A stretch of DNA of 64,000 nucleotides from Pseudoneobacillus sp052180215 (GCF_052180215.1 NZ_CP197471.1:4550001-4614000), one strand, 5' to 3'; shown: positions 1 to 8,901, counted from the stretch's first letter. Numbers and translations are program-made. The notes: a model not told the origin generated them from the letters alone.

Positions 1-1
1 T

Positions 2-868
2 CCTGGATTCTCAGGAGCAGATTTAGAAAACTTATTAAACGAAGCAGCATTAGTAGCTGCTCGTCAAAACAAAAAGAAAATTGAAATGGACGATATCGAT
101 GAAGCGACAGACCGCGTTATTGCTGGTCCTGCGAAAAAGACACGCGTCATTTCAAAGAAAGAACGAAATATTGTTGCTTTCCACGAAGCGGGTCATACCA
201 TTATTGGAGTTGTTCTAAACGAAGCCGATATGGTTCATAAAGTAACCATCGTCCCTCGTGGTCAAGCGGGTGGATATGCGGTTATGCTTCCTAGAGAAGA
301 CCGTTTCCTTGCAACAAAGCAAGAACTTCTTGATAAAATTGTTGGCTTACTTGGTGGTCGTGTGGCAGAAGAAATTGTTTTTAATGAAGTAAGTACCGGT
401 GCACATAATGACTTCCAGCGTGCAACGAATATTGCGAGAAGAATGGTTACAGAATACGGAATGAGCGAAAAGCTTGGACCGCTTCAATTTGGACAGTCTC
501 AAGGTCAAGTATTCTTAGGTCGTGATATTAATAACGAACAAAATTATTCTGAGAAAATTGCCTATGAAATTGATTTAGAGATTCAACGTATTATTAAAGA
601 AAGTTATGAAAGAGCAACGAAGATCATTAACGAAAATCGCAGTAAATTAGATCTAATTGCTACTACTTTATTAGAAGTTGAAACTCTTGACGCAGAACAA
701 ATTAACAGTCTTGTTGAAACAGGAGCGCTTCCGGACCGTTCCGCAACTGGTCAAGACCTGATTCTTGATGAAAAAAAGGCTGACGATGTAAAGGTAAACA
801 TTCATACTAAGAAAGAAGAGCAAGCACCATCTACTCTTTCAAAAGAAGACGAAGAAACTCAAAAGTAA
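2..868 (+). CDS. ftsH: ATP-dependent zinc metalloprotease FtsH, C-terminal part (partial)
   Basis: This is the 3' part of ftsH; the reading frame is open from base 2 and the AAA ATPase domain and membrane segments lie outside the window. FtsH is a membrane-bound hexameric protease that unfolds and degrades membrane and regulatory proteins. The 288 residues visible begin in the end of the AAA module (PGFSGADLEN) and continue into the protease domain with the zinc motif HEAGH at fragment residues 61-65 and the third zinc ligand, probably Asp137 in GAHNDF. The last ~40 residues are a charged, poorly conserved tail. A terminator follows directly. Identification is certain; only the N-terminal portion is unseen. 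Confidence 0.97.
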   Translation, partial: PGFSGADLENLLNEAALVAARQNKKKIEMDDIDEATDRVIAGPAKKTRVISKKERNIVAFHEAGHTIIGVVLNEADMVHKVTIVPRGQAGGYAVMLPREDRFLATKQELLDKIVGLLGGRVAEEIVFNEVSTGAHNDFQRATNIARRMVTEYGMSEKLGPLQFGQSQGQVFLGRDINNEQNYSEKIAYEIDLEIQRIIKESYERATKIINENRSKLDLIATTLLEVETLDAEQINSLVETGALPDRSATGQDLILDEKKADDVKVNIHTKKEEQAPSTLSKEDEETQK

Positions 869-875
869 AATTTTT

Positions 876-907
876 AAGGGCACCCTAATCAGGTGCTCTT
901 TGTTTTT
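876..907 (+). terminator. Intrinsic terminator after ftsH
   Basis: A 9-bp stem (AAGGGCACC with GGTGCTCTT, one G-U pair) around a 7-base loop is followed by a T-rich run. It lies 7 bases after the ftsH stop codon and separates ftsH from the coaX transcript. Confidence 0.85.
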
Positions 908-935
908 GCCCTGATAGGATAAATAATGGTATGAT
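906..935 (+). promoter_or_regulatory. Probable sigma-A promoter for coaX
   Basis: TTGCCC (906-911) and TATGAT (930-935) are 18 bp apart, and TGG just before the -10 box gives an extended -10 element. It sits between the ftsH terminator and coaX. Weak -35, so the call is moderate. Confidence 0.5.
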
Positions 936-970
936 GTTTGCAGTAAATATGAAAAAAGTGGTGAAATAGT

Positions 971-1759
971 GTGATTTTTGTATTTGATGTTGGAAATACA
1001 AATACGGTTCTTGGGGTTTATGATGGGGACCAATTAAAGCATCATTGGAGAATAGAAACGAATCGAAATAAAACCGATGATGAATATGGCATGATTATTA
1101 AATCATTATTTGATTTTGTTGGTTTAAACTTTGCGCAAATTAATGGAATTGTCATTTCTTCCGTTGTCCCACCAATTATGTTTGCCTTGGAAAAGATGTG
1201 CGAGAAATATTTCAAGCAAAAGCCAATTGTTGTCGGACCCGGTACGAAGACAGGCCTTAATATTAAATATGAAAATCCACGCGAAGTCGGTGCCGACCGA
1301 ATTGTCAATGCAGTGGCTGCTGTTCATGAGTATGGCGGTCCCCTTATCATTGTTGATTTTGGGACAGCAACGACCTATTGTTATGTAAATGAACAAAAGC
1401 AATATATGGGAGGTGCAATTGCACCAGGAATTGGCATTTCTACAGAAGCCTTATATTCTAAGGCTGCCAAGTTACCAAGAATTGAAATAACACGACCGGA
1501 AGGGGTTATTGGGAAAAATACAGTATCCGCGATGCAAGCAGGTATTGTTTATGGTTACGTAGGACAAGTTGAAGGTATTGTAAAGCGAATGAAAGAACAA
1601 AGTAAGATAGAGCCAACTGTCATTGCAACCGGTGGATTAGCCCAGTTAATCTCGCAAGAATCAAATGTGTTCGATGTCATTGACCCATTTTTAACATTAA
1701 AAGGTTTACAGCTTATATACAAACGAAACATGGATGCAGCAAAGAATAAATTATCGTAA
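971..1759 (+). CDS. coaX: Type III pantothenate kinase
   Basis: CoaX phosphorylates pantothenate to 4'-phosphopantothenate, the first committed step of coenzyme A synthesis, in the cytoplasm. The 262-residue protein has the ASKHA-fold phosphate loop DVGNTN at 6-11, the GADR motif at 107-110 whose Asp109 is the expected catalytic base, and a second nucleotide motif DFGTATT at 129-135. Length is normal for the family. Translation starts at GTG 971 because the conserved MIFVFDVGNTN start of the fold begins exactly there; the ribosome binding site is weak. It heads a run of genes, coaX-hslO-yacD, with short gaps and no terminator until 3610. Confidence 0.97.
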   Translation: MIFVFDVGNTNTVLGVYDGDQLKHHWRIETNRNKTDDEYGMIIKSLFDFVGLNFAQINGIVISSVVPPIMFALEKMCEKYFKQKPIVVGPGTKTGLNIKYENPREVGADRIVNAVAAVHEYGGPLIIVDFGTATTYCYVNEQKQYMGGAIAPGIGISTEALYSKAAKLPRIEITRPEGVIGKNTVSAMQAGIVYGYVGQVEGIVKRMKEQSKIEPTVIATGGLAQLISQESNVFDVIDPFLTLKGLQLIYKRNMDAAKNKLS

Positions 1760-1783
1760 GAGCATCAAGAAAGGGGCTTCTGA

Positions 1784-2662
1784 ATGAAAGATTATTTAGT
1801 AAAGGCAATTGCGTTTAACGGTCAAGTACGTGCTTATGCGGTTAGAAGTACGGAGACCATTTCTGAGGCACAAAGAAGACATTATACATGGCCAACAGCT
1901 TCTGCAGCTTTAGGTAGGGCTATGTCTGCTGGTGTAATGATGGGGGCTATGTTAAAAGGAGAAAATAAACTCACGATTAAAATTAACGGTGGCGGACCTA
2001 TTGGTAATATCCTCGTTGATGCTAATGCCAAAGGAGAAGTTAGAGGATATGTTTCGAATCCTCAAACCCATTTCGACTTAAACGAACATGGTAAGCTAGA
2101 TGTTCGCCGTGCTGTTGGAACAGACGGGATGTTATCGGTGGTAAAAGATATTGGAATGCGTGAAAATTTCACCGGGCAAACTCCAATCGTCTCAGGGGAA
2201 CTAGGGGAAGATTTCACTTATTTCTTTGTTGTTTCTGAACAGGTTCCTTCTTCCGTTGGGGTTGGTGTTTTAGTAAACCCTGATAATACCATTTTGGCAG
2301 CAGGAGGTTTTATAATCCAACTAATGCCGGGAACAGAAGATTCTACGATCACAGAAATTGAAGAACGTATTAAATCGGTTCCTCCAGTTTCTAAATTAAT
2401 CGAAAAAGGATTAACTCCAGAAGAGCTTTTATTTGAGCTACTTGGGAAAGAAAATGTAAAAATTTTAGAAGAGATGCCGATCATGTTTAAGTGTACATGT
2501 TCAAAAGAACGATTTGCGGATGCTATTGTGAGTTTGGGGATAGAAGAAATTCAACAAATCATTGATGAAGATGAACAGGCAGAAGCGCATTGTCATTTCT
2601 GTAATGCAAAGTATCAGTATACAAAAGAAGAACTAGAAGAGCTAAGAGATCAAGCAAAATAA
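1784..2662 (+). CDS. hslO: Redox-regulated chaperone Hsp33
   Basis: Hsp33 is a cytosolic holdase that is switched on by oxidation. The 292-residue protein ends in the zinc-binding redox switch: Cys237 and Cys239 (CTC) and Cys270 and Cys273 (CHFC), all four present, so the sensor looks intact. The N-terminal two thirds is the substrate-binding domain. The ATG at 1784 follows a good AAAGGGG-type ribosome binding site. It lies 24 bases after coaX and 27 bases before the parvulin gene, consistent with one transcript. Confidence 0.97.
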   Translation: MKDYLVKAIAFNGQVRAYAVRSTETISEAQRRHYTWPTASAALGRAMSAGVMMGAMLKGENKLTIKINGGGPIGNILVDANAKGEVRGYVSNPQTHFDLNEHGKLDVRRAVGTDGMLSVVKDIGMRENFTGQTPIVSGELGEDFTYFFVVSEQVPSSVGVGVLVNPDNTILAAGGFIIQLMPGTEDSTITEIEERIKSVPPVSKLIEKGLTPEELLFELLGKENVKILEEMPIMFKCTCSKERFADAIVSLGIEEIQQIIDEDEQAEAHCHFCNAKYQYTKEELEELRDQAK

Positions 2663-2689
2663 AAGCTCGCAATAACAGGGGGAGGAAAT

Positions 2690-3589
2690 GTGAAGGAAAA
2701 GCAGTTATGGATGATTATTGCTGGTCTTTTTCTTTTAAACTGTCTAACCATTGCTTTCTTTTTAAATCGACCAGATTGGGCCGAAAAGTCTAGTGTTCTT
2801 TCGGGAACGGACGAAGTAGTGGCAACGATTGGGGATGAAACAGTCTCTCGTCAAAATTGGCTAAATGAAATGGAAGAGCGTTATGGTCAAGTAGTGCTAA
2901 AAGATTTAATTGATCAAAAAGTAATAGAGCAGTTGGCGGATAAGTATAAAATCAAAATTTCAGACGAGGCAATTGAACATGAGTTGCGCTTGATTCAAAC
3001 CATGTATGGGACAAATGATCAAGTAAAAGGTTCAGATGAAGAAAAATGGAAAGAACAGATTCGTTACAGTTTATTACTGGAGGAATTATTAACAAAAGAC
3101 GCTATTGTCACAGAGAAAGAAATGAAGAATTACTTTGAAGAAAATAAAAACCTATTTGATGTACCTACCTCTTACCATTTATCGCACATTATTGTAAAAA
3201 CAAAGGATGAAGCAGATAAAACGGAAAAGGAGCTAGAGGGTGGTTCCAGCTTCTCTGCACTTGCAATGGAGCGTTCTATAGAGGAGTTCTCTGCCAATCA
3301 AGGAGGAGATATTGGTTTTATTAGTGAAGAAGATGACCAGTATCCTTCTGAATATATGGATTATGCTAAAAAACTTGATAAAGGGGAATGGAGTAAACCA
3401 TTTAAGGTTGAAAATGGATACGCCATAATTTTACTTCAACAAAAATTGGAAGGGAAAAAGTACTCCTTTAATCAAGTAAAAGGGCAAATTCGTCGTCAAA
3501 TAGCCCTGGAGCAAATGGATGCACCTGTTTCTGCAAGAGCCTTCTGGAATGAACTAAAAGTTGATTGGTTTTATGAAAAGAAAGAATGA
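2690..3589 (+). CDS. yacD: Membrane-anchored parvulin-type peptidyl-prolyl isomerase (YacD-like)
   Basis: A PrsA-related foldase expected to work on the outer face of the membrane. The 299-residue protein starts with an uncleaved-looking hydrophobic segment (about residues 6-25), followed by a SurA/PrsA-like helical region and one parvulin domain at about 162-252 (HLSHIIVKTKDEA to ENGYAIILL). The start is GTG 2690, six bases after a strong GGGGGAGG ribosome binding site; the overlapping ATG at 2688 is followed at once by a stop. The segment LLNC at 15-18 is not a convincing lipobox, so I read it as a transmembrane anchor rather than a lipoprotein. Its position between hslO and cysK matches B. 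subtilis yacD. Substrates are unknown. Confidence 0.88.
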   Translation: MKEKQLWMIIAGLFLLNCLTIAFFLNRPDWAEKSSVLSGTDEVVATIGDETVSRQNWLNEMEERYGQVVLKDLIDQKVIEQLADKYKIKISDEAIEHELRLIQTMYGTNDQVKGSDEEKWKEQIRYSLLLEELLTKDAIVTEKEMKNYFEENKNLFDVPTSYHLSHIIVKTKDEADKTEKELEGGSSFSALAMERSIEEFSANQGGDIGFISEEDDQYPSEYMDYAKKLDKGEWSKPFKVENGYAIILLQQKLEGKKYSFNQVKGQIRRQIALEQMDAPVSARAFWNELKVDWFYEKKE

Positions 3590-3609
3590 ATGAATAAAAT
3601 TATTAAGGT

Positions 3610-3651
3610 GACCATATAGAAGAGTAAAGACTCTTACATATGGTCTTTTTA
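3610..3651 (+). terminator. Intrinsic terminator after yacD
   Basis: GACCATAT (3610-3617) pairs with ATATGGTC (3638-3645); the loop carries a second short stem (AGAGT/ACTCT). A run of five or more T follows. Confidence 0.85.
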
Positions 3652-3670
3652 TTTCCTAAAATTAGGAAAT
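3651..3670 (+). promoter_or_regulatory. Palindrome upstream of cysK, candidate operator
   Basis: Perfect 9-bp arms ATTTCCTAA and TTAGGAAAT flank a central AA. It lies just upstream of the candidate cysK promoter. The half-sites with CC and GG resemble the kind of element bound by the cysteine regulator CymR, but I could not test a motif match. Confidence 0.5.
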
Positions 3671-3696
3671 ATTTAGTTTTTTGATAAGCAATTTCA

Positions 3697-3725
3697 TTGA
3701 CTTTGTATATAATGATTTGTAATAA
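3697..3725 (+). promoter_or_regulatory. Probable sigma-A promoter for cysK
   Basis: TTGACT (3697-3702), 17 bp spacer, TAATAA (3720-3725). Several overlapping AT-rich -10 candidates exist nearby (for example TATAAT at 3726), so the exact box is uncertain. Confidence 0.55.
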
Positions 3726-3782
3726 TATAATAAAACCAATGAATTTAGTCGGATTAAGATTTAGTTAAAAGGGGTGGAAGAA

Positions 3783-4712
3783 ATGGTACGTGTAGCAAAT
3801 TCCATTTTAGAACTAGTAGGTCAAACACCAATTGTAAAGCTTAACAGATTAGTAGATGAAAATATGGCAGATGTTTATTTGAAATTAGAATATATGAATC
3901 CAGGCAGTAGTGTAAAAGACCGTATTGCTTTAGCAATGGTTGAAGCCGCTGAAGAAGCTGGGGTACTTAAACAAGGTGACACGATTATTGAGCCAACTAG
4001 TGGAAACACTGGGATCGGTTTAGCGATGGTCGCTGCAGCAAAAGGGTATAAGGCCATTTTAGTCATGCCTGAAACGATGAGTATGGAAAGAAGAAATCTT
4101 CTACGTGCTTATGGTGCAGATCTTGTATTAACACCTGGGTCGGAAGGAATGGGTGGAGCGATCCGCAAGTCCGAAGAATTAGCAAAAGAAAATGGTTACT
4201 TTATGCCTCAACAATTTAATAATGATGCAAACCCTGAAGTGCATAAACGTACAACAGGAAAAGAAATTGTGGAACAAATGGGAGAACAACTAGATGGATT
4301 TATTTCTGGAATTGGAACAGGTGGTACAATTACGGGTGCCGGCTCCGTTTTAAAGGAAGCCTATCCTACTATTAAAATTTATGCTGTAGAACCTACCGAT
4401 TCTCCAGTGTTATCCGGAGGGAAACCAGGACCTCATAAGATTCAAGGGATTGGTGCGGGATTTGTTCCAGAAGTTCTTGATACACAGGTTTATGATGAAA
4501 TCATCCAGGTAAAGAATGATGAAGCTTTCGAATATGCTCGCCGTGCTGCTAAGGAAGAAGGAATCCTTGGTGGGATATCTTCTGGTGCTGCCATTTTTGC
4601 AGCGTTGAAAGTAGCAAAGGAACTTGGAAAAGGTAAAAAGGTGTTAGCTATTATTCCAAGTAATGGTGAACGGTACTTAAGTACTCCTCTTTATCAATTT
4701 GAAACGGAATAG
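3783..4712 (+). CDS. cysK: Cysteine synthase A (O-acetylserine sulfhydrylase)
   Basis: CysK makes L-cysteine from O-acetylserine and sulfide with pyridoxal phosphate. The 309-residue protein shows the PLP lysine Lys45 in GSSVKDR, the substrate loop TSGNTG at 72-77 and the phosphate-binding GTGGT at 178-182. I start at ATG 3783 rather than the in-frame GTG at 3774, because that GTG lies inside the AAAGGGGTGG ribosome binding site and MVRVANSI is the usual N-terminus. It stands alone, between its own promoter and a terminator. In this order of bacteria CysK also binds regulatory partners; cysE, which supplies its substrate, is at 36520 in this window. Confidence 0.97.
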   Translation: MVRVANSILELVGQTPIVKLNRLVDENMADVYLKLEYMNPGSSVKDRIALAMVEAAEEAGVLKQGDTIIEPTSGNTGIGLAMVAAAKGYKAILVMPETMSMERRNLLRAYGADLVLTPGSEGMGGAIRKSEELAKENGYFMPQQFNNDANPEVHKRTTGKEIVEQMGEQLDGFISGIGTGGTITGAGSVLKEAYPTIKIYAVEPTDSPVLSGGKPGPHKIQGIGAGFVPEVLDTQVYDEIIQVKNDEAFEYARRAAKEEGILGGISSGAAIFAALKVAKELGKGKKVLAIIPSNGERYLSTPLYQFETE

Positions 4713-4720
4713 AATAACAA

Positions 4721-4751
4721 GGTAGAAGGCTATAGCCTTTTACCTTTTTTT
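4721..4751 (+). terminator. Intrinsic terminator after cysK
   Basis: A 10-bp stem (GGTAGAAGGC with GCCTTTTACC, one G-U pair) and a short loop are followed by seven T. Confidence 0.88.
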
Positions 4752-4830
4752 ATGCGAAAAACCAAACAAAAAAATGAAACCTAATCGCACTTCATGTATG
4801 ATGAAGAGAGAATATATATAGGAGGCACTT

Positions 4831-6240
4831 TTGTTGACAACCTTTAAACTAAAAACAGCAAAAATCCCTTTTTCGCTTGGACAATTTTTTCATCAATATC
4901 GCCATATATCTAAAGACTATACTCATCATGTTTTTCTCGAGAGTGGTAGAGGAGGCCAATATAGTATTGCAGCCTTCCAACCAATCGCTAAACTAATAGG
5001 GAAAAATGGCCATTTACAGATTGAAACAGAGAATGGACATTTAGAACAACGAGAAGGAAACCCACTCCATTTAATGAGGGAATGGATGAAGGGGTTTGAA
5101 ATAGAGAGTAGACCAGATATTCCTGATTTCAAAGGCGGAGCAATTGGTTTTATTAGTTACGATTATGCTCGCTATATCGAAAAACTGCCTAATTGGGCAA
5201 ATGATGATCTACATATACCTGATATTTGTTTTTTTGTTTATAAAGAATGGTTTATTTTTGACCATACGACTTCTGAGTTATGGCTGTTATTTTTGCATGA
5301 AGAGAATGAGAATATTGAGAATAAAATGGAACAATGGCTTGCAAACTGGCAAGAATTTTATTCTAGTAAACCGCAAGGAAAATCCCAAACCAATGAGGAT
5401 AAATTAGAAGTTTCGATGAATGAAACAGAATTTATGGATGCAGTAGCAAAGGTCCAAAATTATATTTCAGCAGGAGATGTATTCCAGGTTAACCTTTCCG
5501 TCCGTCAAACAAAGGAATTAGCTGTCAGTGCAATGGATGTTTATGAGAAACTTCGAATCTTAAACCCATCTCCGTATATGGGTTATTTTCACACGCCTGA
5601 ATTCCAGATGGTCAGCGGCTCCCCAGAATTATTAGTGAAAAAGAAAGGGTTAGAGGTAAGTACTCGCCCGATAGCGGGAACACGATCAAGAGGTAAAGAT
5701 GAGGCGGAGGATATACAGCTTGCGAATGAATTAATTGAAAATGAAAAAGAGCGGGCTGAGCATGTGATGCTTGTAGACCTTGAGAGAAATGACTTGGGCC
5801 GTGTAAGCCAGTACGGCACAGTAGAAGTAAATGAATTTATGGTTATTGAAAAATACTCACATGTTATGCATATCGTCTCTAATGTTAGAGGAAGACTTGC
5901 CCAAGATAAGGATGTTTACGATGTAATTGATGCTGTTTTTCCAGGGGGAACGATTACAGGCGCACCAAAGGTAAGGACGATGGAGATAATCGAAGAACTA
6001 GAGCCTGTGCGCAGAGGGATTTATACCGGATCCCTAGGATGGATTGGTTTTGATAATGATATGGAATTAAATATTGTCATTCGAACGATGCTAGTGAAAG
6101 ATGGACAAGCGCATGTTCAGGCTGGTGCAGGCATCGTGATTGATTCCATCCCGAGTAATGAATATAAAGAGTCCTTGAAAAAGGCGATCGCTCTTTGGAA
6201 GGCAAAGGAAGAATCAGAAAAGGCTGGTGAACTACGATGA
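4831..6240 (+). CDS. pabB: Aminodeoxychorismate synthase component I
   Basis: PabB aminates chorismate to 4-amino-4-deoxychorismate, using ammonia from PabA, as the entry to p-aminobenzoate and folate. The 469-residue protein has an N-terminal anthranilate-synthase-I-like region and the C-terminal chorismate-binding domain with DLERNDLGR at 316-324 and PGGTITGAPK at 371-380. The start is TTG 4831, just after GGAGGC; a second TTG at 4834 has an equally good spacing. The PIAGTRSRG signature at about 284-292 is typical of this superfamily. It overlaps pabA by 4 bases (ATGA), indicating translational coupling. An anthranilate synthase role is unlikely because the neighbours are all folate genes. 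Confidence 0.94.
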   Translation: MLTTFKLKTAKIPFSLGQFFHQYRHISKDYTHHVFLESGRGGQYSIAAFQPIAKLIGKNGHLQIETENGHLEQREGNPLHLMREWMKGFEIESRPDIPDFKGGAIGFISYDYARYIEKLPNWANDDLHIPDICFFVYKEWFIFDHTTSELWLLFLHEENENIENKMEQWLANWQEFYSSKPQGKSQTNEDKLEVSMNETEFMDAVAKVQNYISAGDVFQVNLSVRQTKELAVSAMDVYEKLRILNPSPYMGYFHTPEFQMVSGSPELLVKKKGLEVSTRPIAGTRSRGKDEAEDIQLANELIENEKERAEHVMLVDLERNDLGRVSQYGTVEVNEFMVIEKYSHVMHIVSNVRGRLAQDKDVYDVIDAVFPGGTITGAPKVRTMEIIEELEPVRRGIYTGSLGWIGFDNDMELNIVIRTMLVKDGQAHVQAGAGIVIDSIPSNEYKESLKKAIALWKAKEESEKAGELR

Positions 6241-6839
6241 TCATTATGATCGATAATTATGATTCATTTACCTATAACTTAGTTCAATACTTAGGTGAAT
6301 TAGGTCAGGAATTAGTCGTGAAACGAAACGACCAAACAACGATAGAAGAAATCGAACAGCTGCAGCCAAAATTTCTGATGATTTCTCCAGGTCCTTGCAG
6401 TCCCAATGAAGCGGGGATTAGCCTTAAGGCAATTGAATACTTTGCCGGGAAAATTCCGATTTTTGGTGTTTGCCTTGGGCATCAGTCTATTGCACAAGTT
6501 TTCAAAGGTGATGTTGTCCAAGCAGAAAGATTAATGCACGGTAAGACATCGCCTGTTATTCATGATGGCAAAACCATTTATGAGGGTATGGATAATCCAT
6601 TTCCAGCGACTAGATATCATTCGTTAATTGTTAAAAAAGAAACATTGCCTACATGCTTGGAAGTTTCGTCTTGGACAGCAGAGGGTGAAATTATGGGAAT
6701 ACGCCATAAGACCCTTCCAATAGAAGGAGTTCAATTTCATCCAGAATCGATTATGACGAAGGACGGGAAAAAACTATTAAGTAATTTTATCTCTTATTAC
6801 GAAAATTACACCTTCCAAACAGAAAGCGGCAGATTATAA
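6237..6839 (+). CDS. pabA: Glutamine amidotransferase, aminodeoxychorismate synthase component II
   Basis: PabA hydrolyses glutamine and passes ammonia to PabB. The 200 residues form one class I amidotransferase domain with nucleophile Cys79 in GVCLGHQS and the His168/Glu170 pair in FHPES. In B. subtilis this protein also serves anthranilate synthase (TrpG) and its translation is controlled by TRAP; upstream of this copy I see only two GAG triplets, so no TRAP site is apparent. Start ATG 6237 overlaps the pabB stop. The pabC start codon follows its stop directly. Confidence 0.95.
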   Translation: MIIMIDNYDSFTYNLVQYLGELGQELVVKRNDQTTIEEIEQLQPKFLMISPGPCSPNEAGISLKAIEYFAGKIPIFGVCLGHQSIAQVFKGDVVQAERLMHGKTSPVIHDGKTIYEGMDNPFPATRYHSLIVKKETLPTCLEVSSWTAEGEIMGIRHKTLPIEGVQFHPESIMTKDGKKLLSNFISYYENYTFQTESGRL

Positions 6840-7712
6840 ATGTATGTGTATATGAATGGAGAACTGGTCCCAAAGGATCAGGCTACTGTGTCTGCATTTG
6901 ACCATGGATTTTTGTACGGGGTTGGTTTGTTCGAAACATTCCGTATATATAATGGACATGCTTTTCTTTTAGAAGACCATTTACAACGCTTAAACAAAGG
7001 ACTTTCAGATTTATCGATTAAGAAGAATTTTTCTAAACAAGAAGTAATGGCGGCTTTGTCTCTTTTACTTGAAAAAAATGGCTATGAAAATGCTTATATT
7101 CGTTTCAATGTTTCAGCTGGTTACGGAGAAGTGGGGTTACAAGTGGAGCCATATGAGGTACCTAATGTGATTATTTACCCTAAACCGCTACCTCCTGCAG
7201 GGAATGATATTTTTGAAAAAAAGGCACAATTACTCACGATTAAACGGAATACTCCTGAAGGAAGCTATCGGTTAAAATCACATCATTTTTTAAATAATAT
7301 TTATGCAAAAAGAGAAATTGGTAATTTTCCAGATGTTGAAGGGATTTTTCTAACAGAAAACGATGAGTTAGCTGAAGGGATTGTATCAAACTTATTTTGG
7401 TTTAATGAAGGTACATTGTTTACTCCAGCTGTTGAGACTGGAATATTAAATGGGATTACAAGACAGTTTGTCATTAAATTAGCAGCTAAATTAGGCTATC
7501 AAGTAAAAGAAGGATTTTTTAAACCTGAAGTGCTTGAAACTGCTGATGAAATTTTTATTACAAATTCCATTCAAGAAATTGTTGGGATTAAGGAATGGAA
7601 TGGACGGTATTTCCCAGGGAAACAAGGGAAAATCACGCAGTTATTATTCCAGCAATATAGACAGTATTGTTTGCTATTATCTAGTAAGACTGAATTAGAT
7701 AAGGAGGTTTAA
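6840..7712 (+). CDS. pabC: Aminodeoxychorismate lyase
   Basis: PabC releases pyruvate from aminodeoxychorismate to give p-aminobenzoate. It is a fold-type IV PLP enzyme of 290 residues; the Schiff-base lysine is probably Lys146 in YRLKSHHF, and the N-terminal FDHGFLYGVGLFETFR stretch is the family signature. The ATG abuts the pabA stop codon with no gap, so expression is coupled. The related D-amino-acid and branched-chain aminotransferases share the fold, but the setting in a pab-fol operon decides the assignment. Confidence 0.93.
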   Translation: MYVYMNGELVPKDQATVSAFDHGFLYGVGLFETFRIYNGHAFLLEDHLQRLNKGLSDLSIKKNFSKQEVMAALSLLLEKNGYENAYIRFNVSAGYGEVGLQVEPYEVPNVIIYPKPLPPAGNDIFEKKAQLLTIKRNTPEGSYRLKSHHFLNNIYAKREIGNFPDVEGIFLTENDELAEGIVSNLFWFNEGTLFTPAVETGILNGITRQFVIKLAAKLGYQVKEGFFKPEVLETADEIFITNSIQEIVGIKEWNGRYFPGKQGKITQLLFQQYRQYCLLLSSKTELDKEV

Positions 7713-7715
7713 ACG

Positions 7716-8549
7716 GTGGGAATCATCCAGTGTGGTCCTTATACGCTAAACTACCAAAAGAAAACTTTAATTATGGGGATACTCAATGCGACACCAGACT
7801 CGTTTTCAGACGGTGGCCGTTTTAATCAAGTTGAATTTGCTGTGGAACGTGCCCGTGAACTCGTCGAGAAGGGTGCTGACATTATAGATGTTGGAGGGGA
7901 ATCCACCCGCCCTGGATCTGCTTATGTTTCCGCTCAGGAAGAGATTTCAAGAGTTATCCCTGTTATTAGAGCTTTAGCAGAGAAAGTGAAAGTTCCAATT
8001 TCCATCGATACCTATAAAGCAGAAGTGGCTAAACAGGCAATAGAAGCGGGAGCACATATCATTAATGATGTATGGGGAGGAAAAGCAGATAAAAGAATGG
8101 CAGAAGTAGCGGCTAGCTTACAGGTGCCAATCATCCTTATGCATAATCGTGATAATCGGGAATACCAACAGTTTTATCGTGATGTTGTAAATGACCTTTA
8201 CGAAAGTATATTCATGATGAAGACGGCAGGAGTAAAGGATGAAAATATCATTTTAGACCCTGGCATTGGTTTTGCGAAAAGTGTGGACGAGAATTTACAA
8301 ATGATGAGAGACTTAGATAAACTAGTAGACATTGGCTATCCTGTTTTACTTGGAACTTCAAGAAAGTCTATGATTGGACATATCCTGGACCTTCCAGTAA
8401 ACGAAAGATTAGAAGGGACAGGAGCAACGGTTTGTTATGGTATCCAAAAGGGCTGTCAAATCGTTCGTGTCCATGATGTAAAGGAAATAGCTCGAATGGC
8501 GAAAATGATGGATGCTATGATGGGGAAGAGTGTGGTGGAAAATGGATAA
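7716..8549 (+). CDS. folP: Dihydropteroate synthase
   Basis: FolP joins p-aminobenzoate to 6-hydroxymethyl-dihydropterin diphosphate; it is the target of sulfonamides. The 277-residue TIM barrel shows NATPDSFSDGG at 24-34, GGESTRPG at 60-67, DPGIGF and the GTSRKSMIG loop. Start is GTG 7716, eight bases after AAGGAGG, which lies inside the end of pabC. The residues of the first two substrate loops look wild-type; I see no insertion of the kind linked with sulfonamide resistance. It overlaps folB by 8 bases. Confidence 0.96.
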   Translation: MGIIQCGPYTLNYQKKTLIMGILNATPDSFSDGGRFNQVEFAVERARELVEKGADIIDVGGESTRPGSAYVSAQEEISRVIPVIRALAEKVKVPISIDTYKAEVAKQAIEAGAHIINDVWGGKADKRMAEVAASLQVPIILMHNRDNREYQQFYRDVVNDLYESIFMMKTAGVKDENIILDPGIGFAKSVDENLQMMRDLDKLVDIGYPVLLGTSRKSMIGHILDLPVNERLEGTGATVCYGIQKGCQIVRVHDVKEIARMAKMMDAMMGKSVVENG

Positions 8550-8901
8550 GATAAGCGTGAATAAAATGCAATTCTTTGGTTATCATGGGGTTTTTCCTGA
8601 AGAAACTCGTCTTGGTCAAAGGTTTATTGTGGATTTAGATGTTTTTTGTGATTTACAAAAGGCTGGGGTAACAGACGATCTAAATCATTCTGTGAACTAT
8701 GCTGAACTATATACGGTAAGTAAGGAAATTGTAGAGGGGCAGCCTTTTCAATTAATTGAAGCTGTGGCTGAAAAGATTGCAAATGATGTGTTAGAAAAGT
8801 TTATCAAGGTAAACGAAGTGAGAGTAAAAGTAATCAAGCCGGACCCGCCTATCCCTGGTTATTATCAGTCCGTTTCGGTTGAGATTACGAGGAGAAGATA
8901 A
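8542..8901 (+). CDS. folB: Dihydroneopterin aldolase
   Basis: FolB converts 7,8-dihydroneopterin to 6-hydroxymethyl-7,8-dihydropterin and glycolaldehyde. The 119-residue protein has the conserved YHGVFPEE segment near residues 14-21 with the catalytic glutamate and the KPDPPIPG segment starting at Lys99. I start at ATG 8542, inside the last codons of folP; the upstream in-frame GTG at 8530 lacks a ribosome binding site and would add four non-conserved residues. Together with folP and folK it completes the pterin branch. Confidence 0.95.
   Translation: MDKISVNKMQFFGYHGVFPEETRLGQRFIVDLDVFCDLQKAGVTDDLNHSVNYAELYTVSKEIVEGQPFQLIEAVAEKIANDVLEKFIKVNEVRVKVIKPDPPIPGYYQSVSVEITRRR

Noticed and set aside
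2690..2760. A lipoprotein signal in the YacD-like protein (LLNC)
   Set aside because: The residue before cysteine is Asn, not Gly/Ala/Ser, and the hydrophobic stretch continues past the cysteine.
6160..6240. A TRAP binding site upstream of pabA
   Set aside because: TRAP sites need about 9-11 closely spaced GAG/TAG triplets; only two GAG are present.
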